Shown here: positions 7,505-15,980 of the stretch, piece after piece
How the letters are laid out: each line of letters begins with the position of its first letter
Numbering within the stretch: position 1 is the stretch's first letter
From: Psychrobacter sp. bablab_jr014
Lineage (GTDB): Bacteria; Pseudomonadota; Gammaproteobacteria; Pseudomonadales; Moraxellaceae
Assembly (NCBI RefSeq): GCF_016464015.1
Contig: NZ_JACDXT010000045.1
Coordinates: forward strand, 1-64,000
Reading direction: 5' to 3'
Length of the DNA stretch: 64,000 bases
The notes under the pieces: generated by a model
Seen by the model: the letters and a program-made list of their open reading frames with translations, nothing else
What the model was told of the DNA's origin: nothing
Databases searched by the model: none
Translations under genes and position numbers: made by a program

Positions 7505-8464
7505 ATGCCCCACGCATCACGCCCCGCTCATGCTCAAGCCGCTGGTGCATACCCGCATCAGCTGTTTGCGGGCAGTACGTGGCATCAGCGGTTTTTACCG
7601 CGCGCGCATCAGTTTCATTATGCGTATCGCTATTGGGGTGTGAGTGTCCGTGCGCTGGCGGCGGGCGAGTCGTTGCCCGAAGTTAAAAGCAAATGGGGCA
7701 TTCCGCTGTTCTCAGCCACGCGCCGCGCCGTACAGCAATTTTGTCCCAGTGACTATATTTGTTTATCGGAGGAGGACGACCAATCCAGTAGCGAGACGAA
7801 GTCAAATGACAAGCAAACAGACTTTAAAGACAGTTATCAAGCAGGTTCTCGATCAGAACATCAAGCACTGTTGCTAAGACTGTGCAGCGCATTTGCCACC
7901 TACGCAGGCAGCGTGCCTGATGGCGACATTATGGCGCTGGTGGTGTACCGCAATCTGGGTATGTATTTTAGCCCTGTGAATTTTTATATTGGCTTTGATG
8001 CAGAGGGTGCGCCCAGTCATCTGCTGGCAGAAGTGTCCAATACCCCATGGAAAAAGCGCCATTACTACGGCTTTGTATTAACAGGGCAAGAAAGTGAGTT
8101 TTGTCATGGTAAAGATTTTCATGTCTCGCCCTTTAACCCGATTGATCAGCAGTATTGCTGGCAGGTCACGGTTCAGCAGCGCGAGCAAAACGAGATGGCG
8201 GGCTTATATACGCGCATTGTGATTGCCATTCATGACCAGCGCGGCGAGGTCATGCGCGCAGGCGTCAAGCTACAAGGACAAGCCATGACTGCTGATAATA
8301 TCCAGCACAGCCTACGCAAAAACCCGCTGATGAATATGACTTCGCTACTGCGTATTTATTGGCACGCGCTCAAGCTCTACGCCATCAAGCGCGTGCCCTA
8401 TGTGCAATACAACCAAACGCTAAAGGACAGCGCGCAACACTCAAAACCACAAACGGAAAAATAA
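7505..8464 (+). CDS. DUF1365 family protein
   Basis: The 319-residue protein matches DUF1365 (COG3496). It opens with a short conserved block around HQRFLPRAHQFHY, has VVYRNLGMYFSPVNFY at about residues 142-157, and continues with TPWKKRHYYGF and the FHVSPFNP motif. No transmembrane segment is evident. A Ser/Lys/Asp-rich insertion at residues 90-115 is variable. DUF1365 genes nearly always lie between a COG2907 flavoprotein and a CFA synthase, as here, so a part in making a modified fatty acid is likely, but no reaction is established. It is the third gene of the operon. Confidence 0.88.
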   Translation: MPHASRPAHAQAAGAYPHQLFAGSTWHQRFLPRAHQFHYAYRYWGVSVRALAAGESLPEVKSKWGIPLFSATRRAVQQFCPSDYICLSEEDDQSSSETKSNDKQTDFKDSYQAGSRSEHQALLLRLCSAFATYAGSVPDGDIMALVVYRNLGMYFSPVNFYIGFDAEGAPSHLLAEVSNTPWKKRHYYGFVLTGQESEFCHGKDFHVSPFNPIDQQYCWQVTVQQREQNEMAGLYTRIVIAIHDQRGEVMRAGVKLQGQAMTADNIQHSLRKNPLMNMTSLLRIYWHALKLYAIKRVPYVQYNQTLKDSAQHSKPQTEK

Positions 8465-8515
8465 AACCAAAAACACCTGATAATTAATAGACAACAAGGG
8501 ATAAGGAAACCATCT

Positions 8516-9979
8516 ATGCCAACCCGACCGACCGACCGTACGCCCAGCTCGACTTTTGAAAAAGCCACTGCCTGCATCAGTCAGACGGTCAGTAATACGG
8601 CGGTACTCAAGCCCATCAGTCAGGGGGTTAATTACGCCGCCAAGCAAGCGGTATTTCATGCGCTTAAAAACATTCGTTTTGGCAGCATTACCATTATCGA
8701 AAACTTTAAAAGGGGTAATGCAGATGAACGCAGCATTAAAGCAAAGCAAACCCATTATTTCGGGTTAGCGGCGACAGACCATAAAGGTAATGATAAGACC
8801 AAAGCAAACCAAAACAGTGACGCACCCAGTAGCTCTGAGGCGGGACACCATCGCCTTGATGTGACCTTGACCATTCACGATGATGACGTATACCGCCAGT
8901 TATTGCTCGGCGGCTCGATTGCCTTGGCAGACAGCTATATCGATGGCAAGTGGGATACCGATGATTTGACAGGGCTTATCCGTTTGGCGGCGCGCAATTT
9001 GGCAGTGATTAATTCGTTAGAGGCGCGTTTTGCAGGCATTACCAAAACTCTTGAAAAGGCAAAACATCAACTGCGCAATAATGACAAAGCCAATGCCAAG
9101 TCCAATATTTTGGCGCATTATGACTTGGGTAATGCCATGTATCAGACCTTTCTTGACCCGACCATGATGTATTCCTCGGCAGTGTATCCGAGCTTGGATA
9201 GCACGCTCGCTGAGGCACAGCAGCACAAATTGGCACTGATATGTGAGCGTCTGCAACTGACCGCAGACGATGAGGTGCTGGAGATTGGCACAGGGTGGGG
9301 CGGCTTTGCCATTTATGCCGCGACCCATTATGGCTGCCACGTGACCACGACCACCATTTCAGACGCCCAATATCAAGAAGCGGTGCGCCGCGTCGAAGCG
9401 GCGGGTTTGAGCGATAAGATTACGCTACTTCAAGAAGACTACCGCGAGCTGACAGGCACCTATGACAAGCTCGTCAGCATGGAGATGATTGAAGCGGTCG
9501 GGCATGAGTATTTGCCGACGTTTTTTGCCAAGTGTAATACGCTCTTAAAGCCAACAGGGCTGATGGTCTTACAAGCCATTACCTTTAATGATCAAAACTA
9601 CGAGCGCTATTTGCAGTCGGTAGATTTTATCCAAACGCATATTTTCCCAGGCGGCTGCCTATTGTCTAATCAAGCGCTGACCACGCAGTTCGCCGAGCAG
9701 ACCGATATGGTCATCAAGCAGCTGCACGACTACGGCTATGACTATGCCTATACCTTGCGTGATTGGCGCGCGGCATTTATGACAAAGCGTGATGAGATTA
9801 TCGCACTCGGCTATGACGAGGCATTTATTCGTTTGTGGGAGTTTTACTTTTGCTACTGCGAGGGCGGTTTTTTAGAGCGTACCATCGGCGTGGTACAAGT
9901 GACGGCGGTAAAGCCGAAAAATACAGATACATGGGGTTTTTCTAATTTGCCAAGCAATGATAAGGCAAAAGCGGTCTAA
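8516..9979 (+). CDS. cfa: Cyclopropane-fatty-acyl-phospholipid synthase family methyltransferase
   Basis: This 487-residue SAM-dependent enzyme belongs to the mycolic acid/CFA synthase family, which adds a methylene or methyl group to double bonds of membrane acyl chains. The SAM motif is VLEIGTGWGGF (254-264). NILAHYDLGNAMY (198-210) and MMYSSAVY precede it, and MIEAVGHEY and FPGG blocks of the active site follow. The N-terminal 110 residues are longer than usual and low in complexity. As the last gene of the SDR-flavoprotein-DUF1365 operon it may act together with them. The product could be a cyclopropane, methylated or furan fatty acid, which sequence cannot decide. Confidence 0.9.
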   Translation: MPTRPTDRTPSSTFEKATACISQTVSNTAVLKPISQGVNYAAKQAVFHALKNIRFGSITIIENFKRGNADERSIKAKQTHYFGLAATDHKGNDKTKANQNSDAPSSSEAGHHRLDVTLTIHDDDVYRQLLLGGSIALADSYIDGKWDTDDLTGLIRLAARNLAVINSLEARFAGITKTLEKAKHQLRNNDKANAKSNILAHYDLGNAMYQTFLDPTMMYSSAVYPSLDSTLAEAQQHKLALICERLQLTADDEVLEIGTGWGGFAIYAATHYGCHVTTTTISDAQYQEAVRRVEAAGLSDKITLLQEDYRELTGTYDKLVSMEMIEAVGHEYLPTFFAKCNTLLKPTGLMVLQAITFNDQNYERYLQSVDFIQTHIFPGGCLLSNQALTTQFAEQTDMVIKQLHDYGYDYAYTLRDWRAAFMTKRDEIIALGYDEAFIRLWEFYFCYCEGGFLERTIGVVQVTAVKPKNTDTWGFSNLPSNDKAKAV

Positions 9980-10062
9980 TGGGTCTGTGGAGGTGCGGCT
10001 TTATGATGAAACTGCACCTTCTATATCAATCACTTACGACTACGATTAACCGCAAAATGTAT

Positions 10063-11235
10063 TTATGACAACTGCGCGGCACGTTTATCAAGAGCACCTG
10101 AATAACGGGTCACCGCGATGGCAACCAAACAGAGAATCGCGCCGATCCAAGCGGTGTCTTGTAGCGACATATTTTCAACGATAGCGCCGCCAGTGACTGA
10201 GCCAAGTGCAATACCGATATTAAAGGCAGCGATGTTCAGACCAGAGGCGACATCTACGGCATTGGGCGTGTATTTTTCGGCTTGTTTGACCACATAAATC
10301 TGTAGACCGGGCACGTTACCAAAGGCAAAAGCGCCCCAAACTAAGATGGTCAGTACAGCCGCTATCTTTGATTGCATGGTGAACGTAAACAGTAGTAAGA
10401 CAAGGCTTAACACGCTAAATATGATGCTAAGGGCACTGACGGGGCCGCGTTTGTCGGCGAGCTTACCGCCCCAAATGTTACCCACTGCCACAGACACGCC
10501 ATACACGAGCATAATGATTGCGACGGCGGAAGGTGCAAAGTGGGTTTGCTGCTCCAAGATAGGCGCAAGGTAGGTAAACGCCGTAAACGTACCGCCATAA
10601 CCCAAAATGGTCATAAGATACACCAGTAGCAGCTGAGGTTTTACAAGCACTTGAAGCTGTTCTTTAAAGGTCGCGGGTAGGGATTGTTTCAGATTACTCG
10701 GGACCAACAAGGCACTGCCAATTAGAGCAATCAATCCCAGTAAAGAGACAATTAAAAAGGTGGCGCGCCAGCCAAAATGTTGCCCGACCCATGTGCCGAG
10801 CGGCACACCAGTCACTAAGGCGACGGTCAGACCCGTAAACATAATGGCAATCGCACTGGCTTCTTTTTCTTTACTGACAAGACTGGTCGCAATCATAGAG
10901 CCGATAGAGAAAAACACCCCATGTGCCAGACCCGTTAACAGGCGTGCCAGTATTAACGTGTTATAGCTTGGTGCTTTCCAAGCCAGTAAATTGCCGATGA
11001 CAAACAGACCCATGAGGCTCATCAGTAAGGTTTTTCTGTTCCAGCGTCCAGTTAAGGCGGTAAGTACGGGCGCACCAATAGCGACACCCAGCGCATATAA
11101 ACTGACGAGTAATCCTGCTGACGGTAAACTGACGCCCAAATCAGCGGCAATGGTGGGTACCAAACCAACGATAACAAATTCGGTTGTCCCGATTGCAAAT
11201 GCGCTTAACGTAAGCGCCCATAAAGCAAGTGGCAT
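10063..11235 (-). CDS. MFS exporter, DHA1 drug/sugar efflux type
   Basis: The protein has 390 residues with about 12 hydrophobic segments. It has the DHA1 opening (ALWALTLSAFAIGTTEFVIVG is the usual AraJ/YdhP-like start), a motif-A-like loop near LTGRWNRKTLL, and a motif-C-like glycine-rich helix around VALVTGVPLGTWVG. It probably exports a small molecule by proton antiport. The ATG at 11235 is preferred over longer upstream frames because an AGGA lies eight to nine bases upstream and the protein then begins at the first membrane helix. It is divergent from the LysR gene, the usual layout for an exporter and its regulator. Substrate unknown. Confidence 0.87.
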   Translation of the reverse strand: MPLALWALTLSAFAIGTTEFVIVGLVPTIAADLGVSLPSAGLLVSLYALGVAIGAPVLTALTGRWNRKTLLMSLMGLFVIGNLLAWKAPSYNTLILARLLTGLAHGVFFSIGSMIATSLVSKEKEASAIAIMFTGLTVALVTGVPLGTWVGQHFGWRATFLIVSLLGLIALIGSALLVPSNLKQSLPATFKEQLQVLVKPQLLLVYLMTILGYGGTFTAFTYLAPILEQQTHFAPSAVAIIMLVYGVSVAVGNIWGGKLADKRGPVSALSIIFSVLSLVLLLFTFTMQSKIAAVLTILVWGAFAFGNVPGLQIYVVKQAEKYTPNAVDVASGLNIAAFNIGIALGSVTGGAIVENMSLQDTAWIGAILCLVAIAVTRYSGALDKRAAQLS

Positions 11236-11343
11236 AATGACATCCTGAGCTAAAAATAATGCGCACAGTGTGACGGATTGCCGCAGTGTGAAAAACAGCA
11301 CAAATAACAAAATACTTTTGTTGTTTTTGTAGAGGTAGGTGTG
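11236..11343. promoter_or_regulatory. Divergent promoter region of the MFS exporter and LysR regulator
   Basis: These 108 bp separate two divergent starts. LysR regulators typically bind such intervals and control both genes. It is AT-rich on the LysR side. I could not single out a T-N11-A box with confidence. Confidence 0.5.
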
Positions 11344-12231
11344 ATGACAGTACAAGCGAAGACCGAAGATATAGCGATGTTTTTGACCGTGGTCGATACA
11401 GGCAGTTTTACCAGCGCCGCCAATGTGCTCAATGAACAAGTGGCAAAAATTTCGCGTTCGGTGGCACGGCTGGAGCACACACTGCAATGCACGTTGTTAA
11501 ACAGAACCACACGGCGCTTGGAGCTGACAGAAGAAGGACAGGTGTTTTTAACCTATGCACGTGAAGGGCTTAATACGTTACATACGGGTGAAGAGGCGCT
11601 GCGGTTACTAAAACAGGCGCCCAGCGGACACCTTAGAGTCGATGCTGCCAGTCCCTTTGTGCTTCATCAGCTGACGCCTATTGTCGGTGACTTTGTGCAG
11701 CAGTATCCGCACATCACGCTCGACTTGACATCGCATGACAACATTATTGATTTGCTTGAGTATAAGACGGATATTGCGATTCGGATTGGTAATTTAAAAG
11801 ACTCGAACCTGCATGCCCGTCTGCTTGGGGAGAGTAAGCTGTATATGGTGGCAAGCCCTGAATACCTACATCGTCATGGTGAGGTTACGCATATTGATGA
11901 TTTAGCCAATCATCAGTTATTGGGATTTAACGAGGCGGCCAAACTAAACCGCTGGCCAGTAGATATCGCGCATAAGCTGGACTTTCACATGACGGCGAGC
12001 AGTGGTGAGACATTACGGCAGCTTTGCTTGGCACATCAAGGCATTGCTTTATTATCGCACTTTATGGTGTATCAAGATTTGGATGCCAAGCGCTTGGTGA
12101 CGCTGTTGCCAGAAGCGGTGGTCAGACCCAACGACAGTGAAGCAATACAAGCGGTCTATTACAAAAACAGTGCCATATCATCGCGCATTTCTGCGTTTTT
12201 AGACTTTATTCAGCCGAGGTTAAGACTATAA
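11344..12231 (+). CDS. LysR family transcriptional regulator (CrgA-like)
   Basis: The protein has about 295 residues. The N-terminal winged helix-turn-helix (FLTVVDTGSFTSAANVL with ISRSVARLEHTL) is typical of LysR regulators. A periplasmic-binding-like effector domain (about residues 90-290) includes DIAIRIGNLKDSNLHAR, a hallmark of the CrgA/DsdC-like branch. It is divergent from the MFS exporter and so probably controls it. A GTG sits directly before the ATG; the ATG at 11344 is chosen because GAGGT lies about eight bases upstream. The DUF2177 gene begins 35 bp after the stop and may share its transcript. Confidence 0.88.
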   Translation: MTVQAKTEDIAMFLTVVDTGSFTSAANVLNEQVAKISRSVARLEHTLQCTLLNRTTRRLELTEEGQVFLTYAREGLNTLHTGEEALRLLKQAPSGHLRVDAASPFVLHQLTPIVGDFVQQYPHITLDLTSHDNIIDLLEYKTDIAIRIGNLKDSNLHARLLGESKLYMVASPEYLHRHGEVTHIDDLANHQLLGFNEAAKLNRWPVDIAHKLDFHMTASSGETLRQLCLAHQGIALLSHFMVYQDLDAKRLVTLLPEAVVRPNDSEAIQAVYYKNSAISSRISAFLDFIQPRLRL

Positions 12232-12266
12232 GTTCTATGTACTTTTTATCCTAAAAGGAGAACATC

Positions 12267-12677
12267 ATGGGTTACGTATTTATTTATCTTGCAGCGGTAG
12301 TGATATTTTTGGCGGTAGACGCCGTTTGGCTGACCACCATGAAAGGCGCGTTTTATGAATCGCGTATTGGTCATTTATTGGCGGACGAGCCAAACATGTT
12401 CGCTGCAGGCGCGTTTTATATGTTTTACGTTCTGGCGCTGTGTATTTTGATTTTGTACCCGCAGATTAAAGCGGGCAGCTCGGTCGGCTACATTTTCTTA
12501 TTGGGCGGTTTGATTGGTCTGATGGCATACGGCACGTATGACTTTACTAATTTGGCGCTGTACAAGGGCTTTACCTTGGATACTGCGCTCGTTGATTTTG
12601 CGTGGGGCGGCATATTAACAGGCTCAGTCAGTGCCATTGTCGCGTGGATGGCGTATCGTTTTTATTGGTTGGCATAG
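12267..12677 (+). CDS. DUF2177 family membrane protein
   Basis: The 136-residue protein has four hydrophobic segments (about residues 3-22, 42-62, 72-90, 108-130). Conserved DUF2177 features are DAVWLTTMKGAFY near residue 18, LMAYGTYDFTNLAL near 85, and DFAWGGILTG near 110. It should be an inner-membrane protein of unknown function. DUF2177 genes commonly occur with DUF1365 and CFA synthase. Here the gene is separated from that operon by the MFS/LysR pair and sits 35 bp after LysR. AAAAGGAG before the ATG gives a strong ribosome binding site. Confidence 0.88.
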   Translation: MGYVFIYLAAVVIFLAVDAVWLTTMKGAFYESRIGHLLADEPNMFAAGAFYMFYVLALCILILYPQIKAGSSVGYIFLLGGLIGLMAYGTYDFTNLALYKGFTLDTALVDFAWGGILTGSVSAIVAWMAYRFYWLA

Positions 12678-13115
12678 TTTGCTTAAAATAGCTTACTTAA
12701 AAATAATGGCATGCCAATAAGGGCGTGTCCCTAATTCAAGCGTTTATGACTAAATGGGCTAAAAATGGCTAAATCTTTGGCAAACGGTGTCAAACAGCTG
12801 GCCAATATCTTGATATTACCTGCGCTATTTTCCTTGTTTGCCTTCGATTTATCTCATTTTTATCACCATTTTTAAAATAGGGACACGCCCAAGTCATTTA
12901 AAAATTATGATAAAAATAAGACAAATCCTCGACACAACATTGGGTATGCCTTATTAAAATAAAGCCATATATTCGCGATTGCTTTAGGGCGCTGCTACTT
13001 ATGCTCAATAAGTGACAGTGTTCAAGCGTTTGAGATTGCGCTACACTAAAGTATGTAATAATGAATTATGTATATTCGTTATTTCTTATATTGATAATTA
13101 TTGATAAGGAATATC
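12678..13115. other. Intergenic region containing a MITE-like element
   Basis: Of these 438 bp, 12721-12890 is an inverted-repeat element described separately. The remaining 225 bp before the thioesterase gene are AT-rich and hold its promoter, with no other gene or clear structure. Confidence 0.6.
12721..12890. mobile_element. MITE-like 170-bp element with 13-bp terminal inverted repeats
   Basis: GGGCGTGTCCCTA (12721-12733) is matched perfectly by its complement at 12878-12890. The inside is AT-rich and has no usable reading frame. A clear target duplication is not visible (AA on both sides at most). The right 46 bp recur in degenerate form at 20422-20467, so this is a dispersed family. A non-autonomous element mobilised by an unlinked transposase is the likeliest reading. 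Confidence 0.7.
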
Positions 13116-13652
13116 ATGGCACAGACAAACACGTCTTCTACTGCAAAAAAAGCCCCAGTCAACCATGAGCTATACATGTCTGTACTGATGACACCAGACA
13201 TGGCGAACTTTACAGGCAATGTTCATGGCGGTGACTTATTAAAAATGCTCGACCAAGTGGCCTACGCGTGCGCGAGTCGTTATAGCGGCAGCTACGTGGT
13301 GACCCTATCAGTTGATCAAGTGATGTTCCGCGAGCCAATTCATGTGGGCGAGCTTGTGACCTTTGCGGCCAGTGTCAACTATGTGGGCAAGACTTCAATG
13401 GAAGTGGGCATTCGTGTTGAGGCCGAAAACGTGCAAGAGCGTACCATTCGCCATACCAACAGCTGCTACTTTACGATGGTCGCCGTGGACAGTGATGGCA
13501 AACCGACCTCTGTGCCGCCGTTAAAACTTGAAAACCCATTACAAAAATGCCGCTTTGATGCCGCACTTGAGCGTAAACGTTTGCACATGCAAGAAGCGCG
13601 TCGTCCAAGCTGTGACATTGATAGCATATCTACCACTACCAATCCATCATAA
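13116..13652 (+). CDS. Acyl-CoA thioesterase (hotdog fold, YciA/BFIT-like)
   Basis: This enzyme of 178 residues hydrolyses acyl-CoA thioesters in the cytoplasm. It contains a single hotdog domain. HGGDLLKMLDQVAYACASRY (about residues 35-54) is the helix with the catalytic Asp and the acyl-CoA pocket, followed by VDQVMFREPIHVGEL. The C-terminal 40 residues are basic (ALERKRLHMQEARR), as in BFIT-like enzymes. The ATG at 13116 is chosen over an upstream ATG at 13101 because AAGGA lies at 13106-13110. The gene stands alone before the CDF transporter. Confidence 0.9.
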   Translation: MAQTNTSSTAKKAPVNHELYMSVLMTPDMANFTGNVHGGDLLKMLDQVAYACASRYSGSYVVTLSVDQVMFREPIHVGELVTFAASVNYVGKTSMEVGIRVEAENVQERTIRHTNSCYFTMVAVDSDGKPTSVPPLKLENPLQKCRFDAALERKRLHMQEARRPSCDIDSISTTTNPS

Positions 13653-13727
13653 CGATAATTACGGATTGGTTTAGATGCCGTATATTTGCTTTAAATACGG
13701 CCTTTTTGCTTCATTGTTGAGATTATT

Positions 13728-14792
13728 ATGAGTCTAAAGCCTTCCGTCGCCAATGCACCAAAGCATATTCAAACCAGTGACACGGTGTCCAAGCGTAATA
13801 CACCTCCTGAGCATGAGCCAGAAGAAAAATCTGGTCATTCAGGGTCACTCATTACCGTTTTGATTGCGGTTGGCGCAAACCTGCTAATCGCCATCGCTAA
13901 ATCTGTCGCCGCATTTATGACAGGCTCGGCGTCGATGATTGCTGAAGCCGCGCATTCGTGGGCAGATACAGGCAATGGCACGCTACTTATCATCGCTGAA
14001 AAAAAGGCAATCAAGCCTGCCGATACCAGTCATCCGCTCGGATATGGTAAAGAGTCTTATGTATGGTCGATGATAGCGGCCTTCGGCGTGTTTACCGCTG
14101 GCGCGATTGTGTCGATTTATACAGGCATTAAAGAGTGGAACGCGCCAGAGGGTGAGACCAACTACACCATCGGTTTTATTATTCTTGCCGTCGCTTTCGT
14201 GCTTGAGGGGTTCTCACTGGTGCAGGCGTACCGTCAAAGCAAAAAACATGGCGAGGCAATGAATGTCAGTGCGCTTGGCTATGTGGTCGATACCTCAAAC
14301 CCAACCTTACGCGGGGTATTTTTTGAGGACTTGGCAGCGGTCATTGGTCTTGTTATTGCTGCCGCCGCGATGGGTATGCATGCCTATACGGGGCAGGCCT
14401 GGTGGGATGCACTTGGCTCTATTATTGTCGGTATCTTGCTGGGTGTGGTGGCGATATTCTTAATCAGTCGCAACCGTGATTTTTTGGTCGGTCTTAAGGT
14501 CAATCAGCGCATCCACGATTATGTATTGAGTGAGCTGTACGCGCACCCTGACGTGGATAGCGTTTCTTACTTGCACCTTGAATGGGTTGGGCCAAAGAAA
14601 ATCTATATGGTGGCAGCAGTGGATATTGCAGGCAATCAAAAAGAAGACAGCCTCACGCAAAAGTTTGAAAATATCGAAAACAAATTTCGCGCGCTGCCCT
14701 TATTCCAAGAGGCCATCTTAACCTTATCTGCACCGCACGCTGAGCCGCTGACTTATAACAAAACACCTGCTGATATCAGCGATTATAAATAA
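13728..14792 (+). CDS. Cation diffusion facilitator family metal exporter
   Basis: The 354-residue inner-membrane protein has about six membrane helices in residues 40-250 and a cytoplasmic C-terminal domain. The CDF signature SASMIAEAAHSWADTGN (about residues 67-83) carries the metal-binding HSxxD pair; HPLGYGKE follows in the loop after helix 2. CDF proteins exchange Zn, Co, Fe or Mn for protons and protect against metal excess. The specificity cannot be read here. The N-terminal 40 residues are polar and charged. It is 75 bp after the thioesterase gene and probably has its own promoter. Confidence 0.9.
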   Translation: MSLKPSVANAPKHIQTSDTVSKRNTPPEHEPEEKSGHSGSLITVLIAVGANLLIAIAKSVAAFMTGSASMIAEAAHSWADTGNGTLLIIAEKKAIKPADTSHPLGYGKESYVWSMIAAFGVFTAGAIVSIYTGIKEWNAPEGETNYTIGFIILAVAFVLEGFSLVQAYRQSKKHGEAMNVSALGYVVDTSNPTLRGVFFEDLAAVIGLVIAAAAMGMHAYTGQAWWDALGSIIVGILLGVVAIFLISRNRDFLVGLKVNQRIHDYVLSELYAHPDVDSVSYLHLEWVGPKKIYMVAAVDIAGNQKEDSLTQKFENIENKFRALPLFQEAILTLSAPHAEPLTYNKTPADISDYK

Positions 14793-14872
14793 TATAGCGC
14801 TCATATTGGTCTTGCTGAACTGCACTTTTAGTTGTTCAGCACTCAATCATTTAGCACATTATTGCTGCCCAT

Positions 14873-14905
14873 AAAAAAAGGCTTTAGAAAATTCTAAAGC
14901 CTTTT
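14873..14905. terminator. Bidirectional terminator between the CDF and Dps genes
   Basis: A long perfect palindrome (AAAAGGCTTTAGAA at 14876-14889 with its complement at 14892-14905) has A-runs and T-runs at its edges. It serves two convergent genes. Confidence 0.85.
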
Positions 14906-14941
14906 GTCAAACACCATTCGTCATTAAGACGTGTACATGTC

Positions 14942-15427
14942 TTATTTTTTCTGTGGCGCGTTAGCACCGATAAACCATGCATCTTTATCGACGATACGAC
15001 TGGCTTCGGTGAATAGGTCAGCGGTGTCTTCATCACCTGCTTCGCCCGCAGTGTCGATAGCTTCACGCAATACGTTGGCTACTTTTTTGTAGCGCTTAGT
15101 CAGCTCAACCACGTGGTCTTCAACATTGGTGATGTCGGTTGGGTAGTCGTCTAACACGGAATCTTTGGCAACGCGACTTGCCAAACCGTTTGGCTCGCCG
15201 CCTAGAATGACAATACGCTCAGCGATCATGTCTGATACGTCGCGGATACGCTCAGCAGTTTCGTCTAGCAGTTGGTGTACACCAATAAAGCCTACGCCTT
15301 GTAGGTTCCAGTGGCACTGTTTGCCATCAAGGGTAAGGTCAATCACGTTGGCTAGGTTTGCATTTAGTAGTTTTACCATTTCTTGTGCGGTGCTGTCGTC
15401 GATACCACTTGCGAAACGTTCTCTCAT
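14942..15427 (-). CDS. dps: Dps family ferritin-like DNA-protection protein
   Basis: The 161-residue protein is a Dps/ferritin-like helical bundle. These form 12-subunit cages that oxidise and store iron and protect DNA during starvation and peroxide stress. The ferroxidase residues lie in CHWNLQGVGFIGVHQLLDE, with the His, Asp/Glu pattern of the inter-subunit site. It has GGAGA five bases before the ATG. The gene is monocistronic; Dps genes are often OxyR- or stationary-phase-controlled, but I could not identify a site. It is convergent with the CDF exporter. Confidence 0.92.
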   Translation of the reverse strand: MRERFASGIDDSTAQEMVKLLNANLANVIDLTLDGKQCHWNLQGVGFIGVHQLLDETAERIRDVSDMIAERIVILGGEPNGLASRVAKDSVLDDYPTDITNVEDHVVELTKRYKKVANVLREAIDTAGEAGDEDTADLFTEASRIVDKDAWFIGANAPQKK

Positions 15428-15980
15428 AATGTTCTCCAGATATTAAAATTGTTTTTAGTTATTAATACATAATGCCAGCACTTACTGTTATCGCGCTTTG
15501 TCGTATGTCTGAGATGACCATAGCTAATATTTATAACAAAACGCCCAAAGGCGCTACGGATGAATAACGGTGCCACCCTATCAATACTAACTATGATTAA
15601 CTCGTGGGCCAATTGGCTCATAAGCGATAAAGCGTTTGCTGGCTGTCCTTAGCAATCAAGTACCGATGATAGCAGGTTCGACAGCGTAAGAAACCCCCAA
15701 GGGTTAGGTGTTGTTATGTGCTCGTGTAACCATACTGTTAACCGTGAAAAGCTTTGTAAAATTGACGCGATTCATTCAGGTAATTTGCGTCTGTGCGGTC
15801 AATTGCATTTATGATAAGACGAATAAATTGTAGATGGACGACAGCATAAAAGCATCGTATTTAAAATAAGAAATTAAAGTCCTATACAGTGTAAAAGGTG
15901 ACTAAAAAACAGCGCCCAACGCTTTAAAATCAAGGCATTGCCCCCATATTGTCATAAACTCAAAAAAGAAGAAAACGACT
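15428..15980. other. 553-bp gap between dps and uvrB
   Basis: This divergent spacer must hold promoters for both genes. I see no tRNA, no convincing small gene and no LexA-type CTGT-N8-ACAG box. Small AT-rich tracts occur near dps. Nothing else is supportable. Confidence 0.5.

Noticed and set aside
15428-15980. LexA/SOS box upstream of uvrB
   Set aside because: No CTGT-N8-ACAG match was found, and Moraxellaceae lack a classic LexA.
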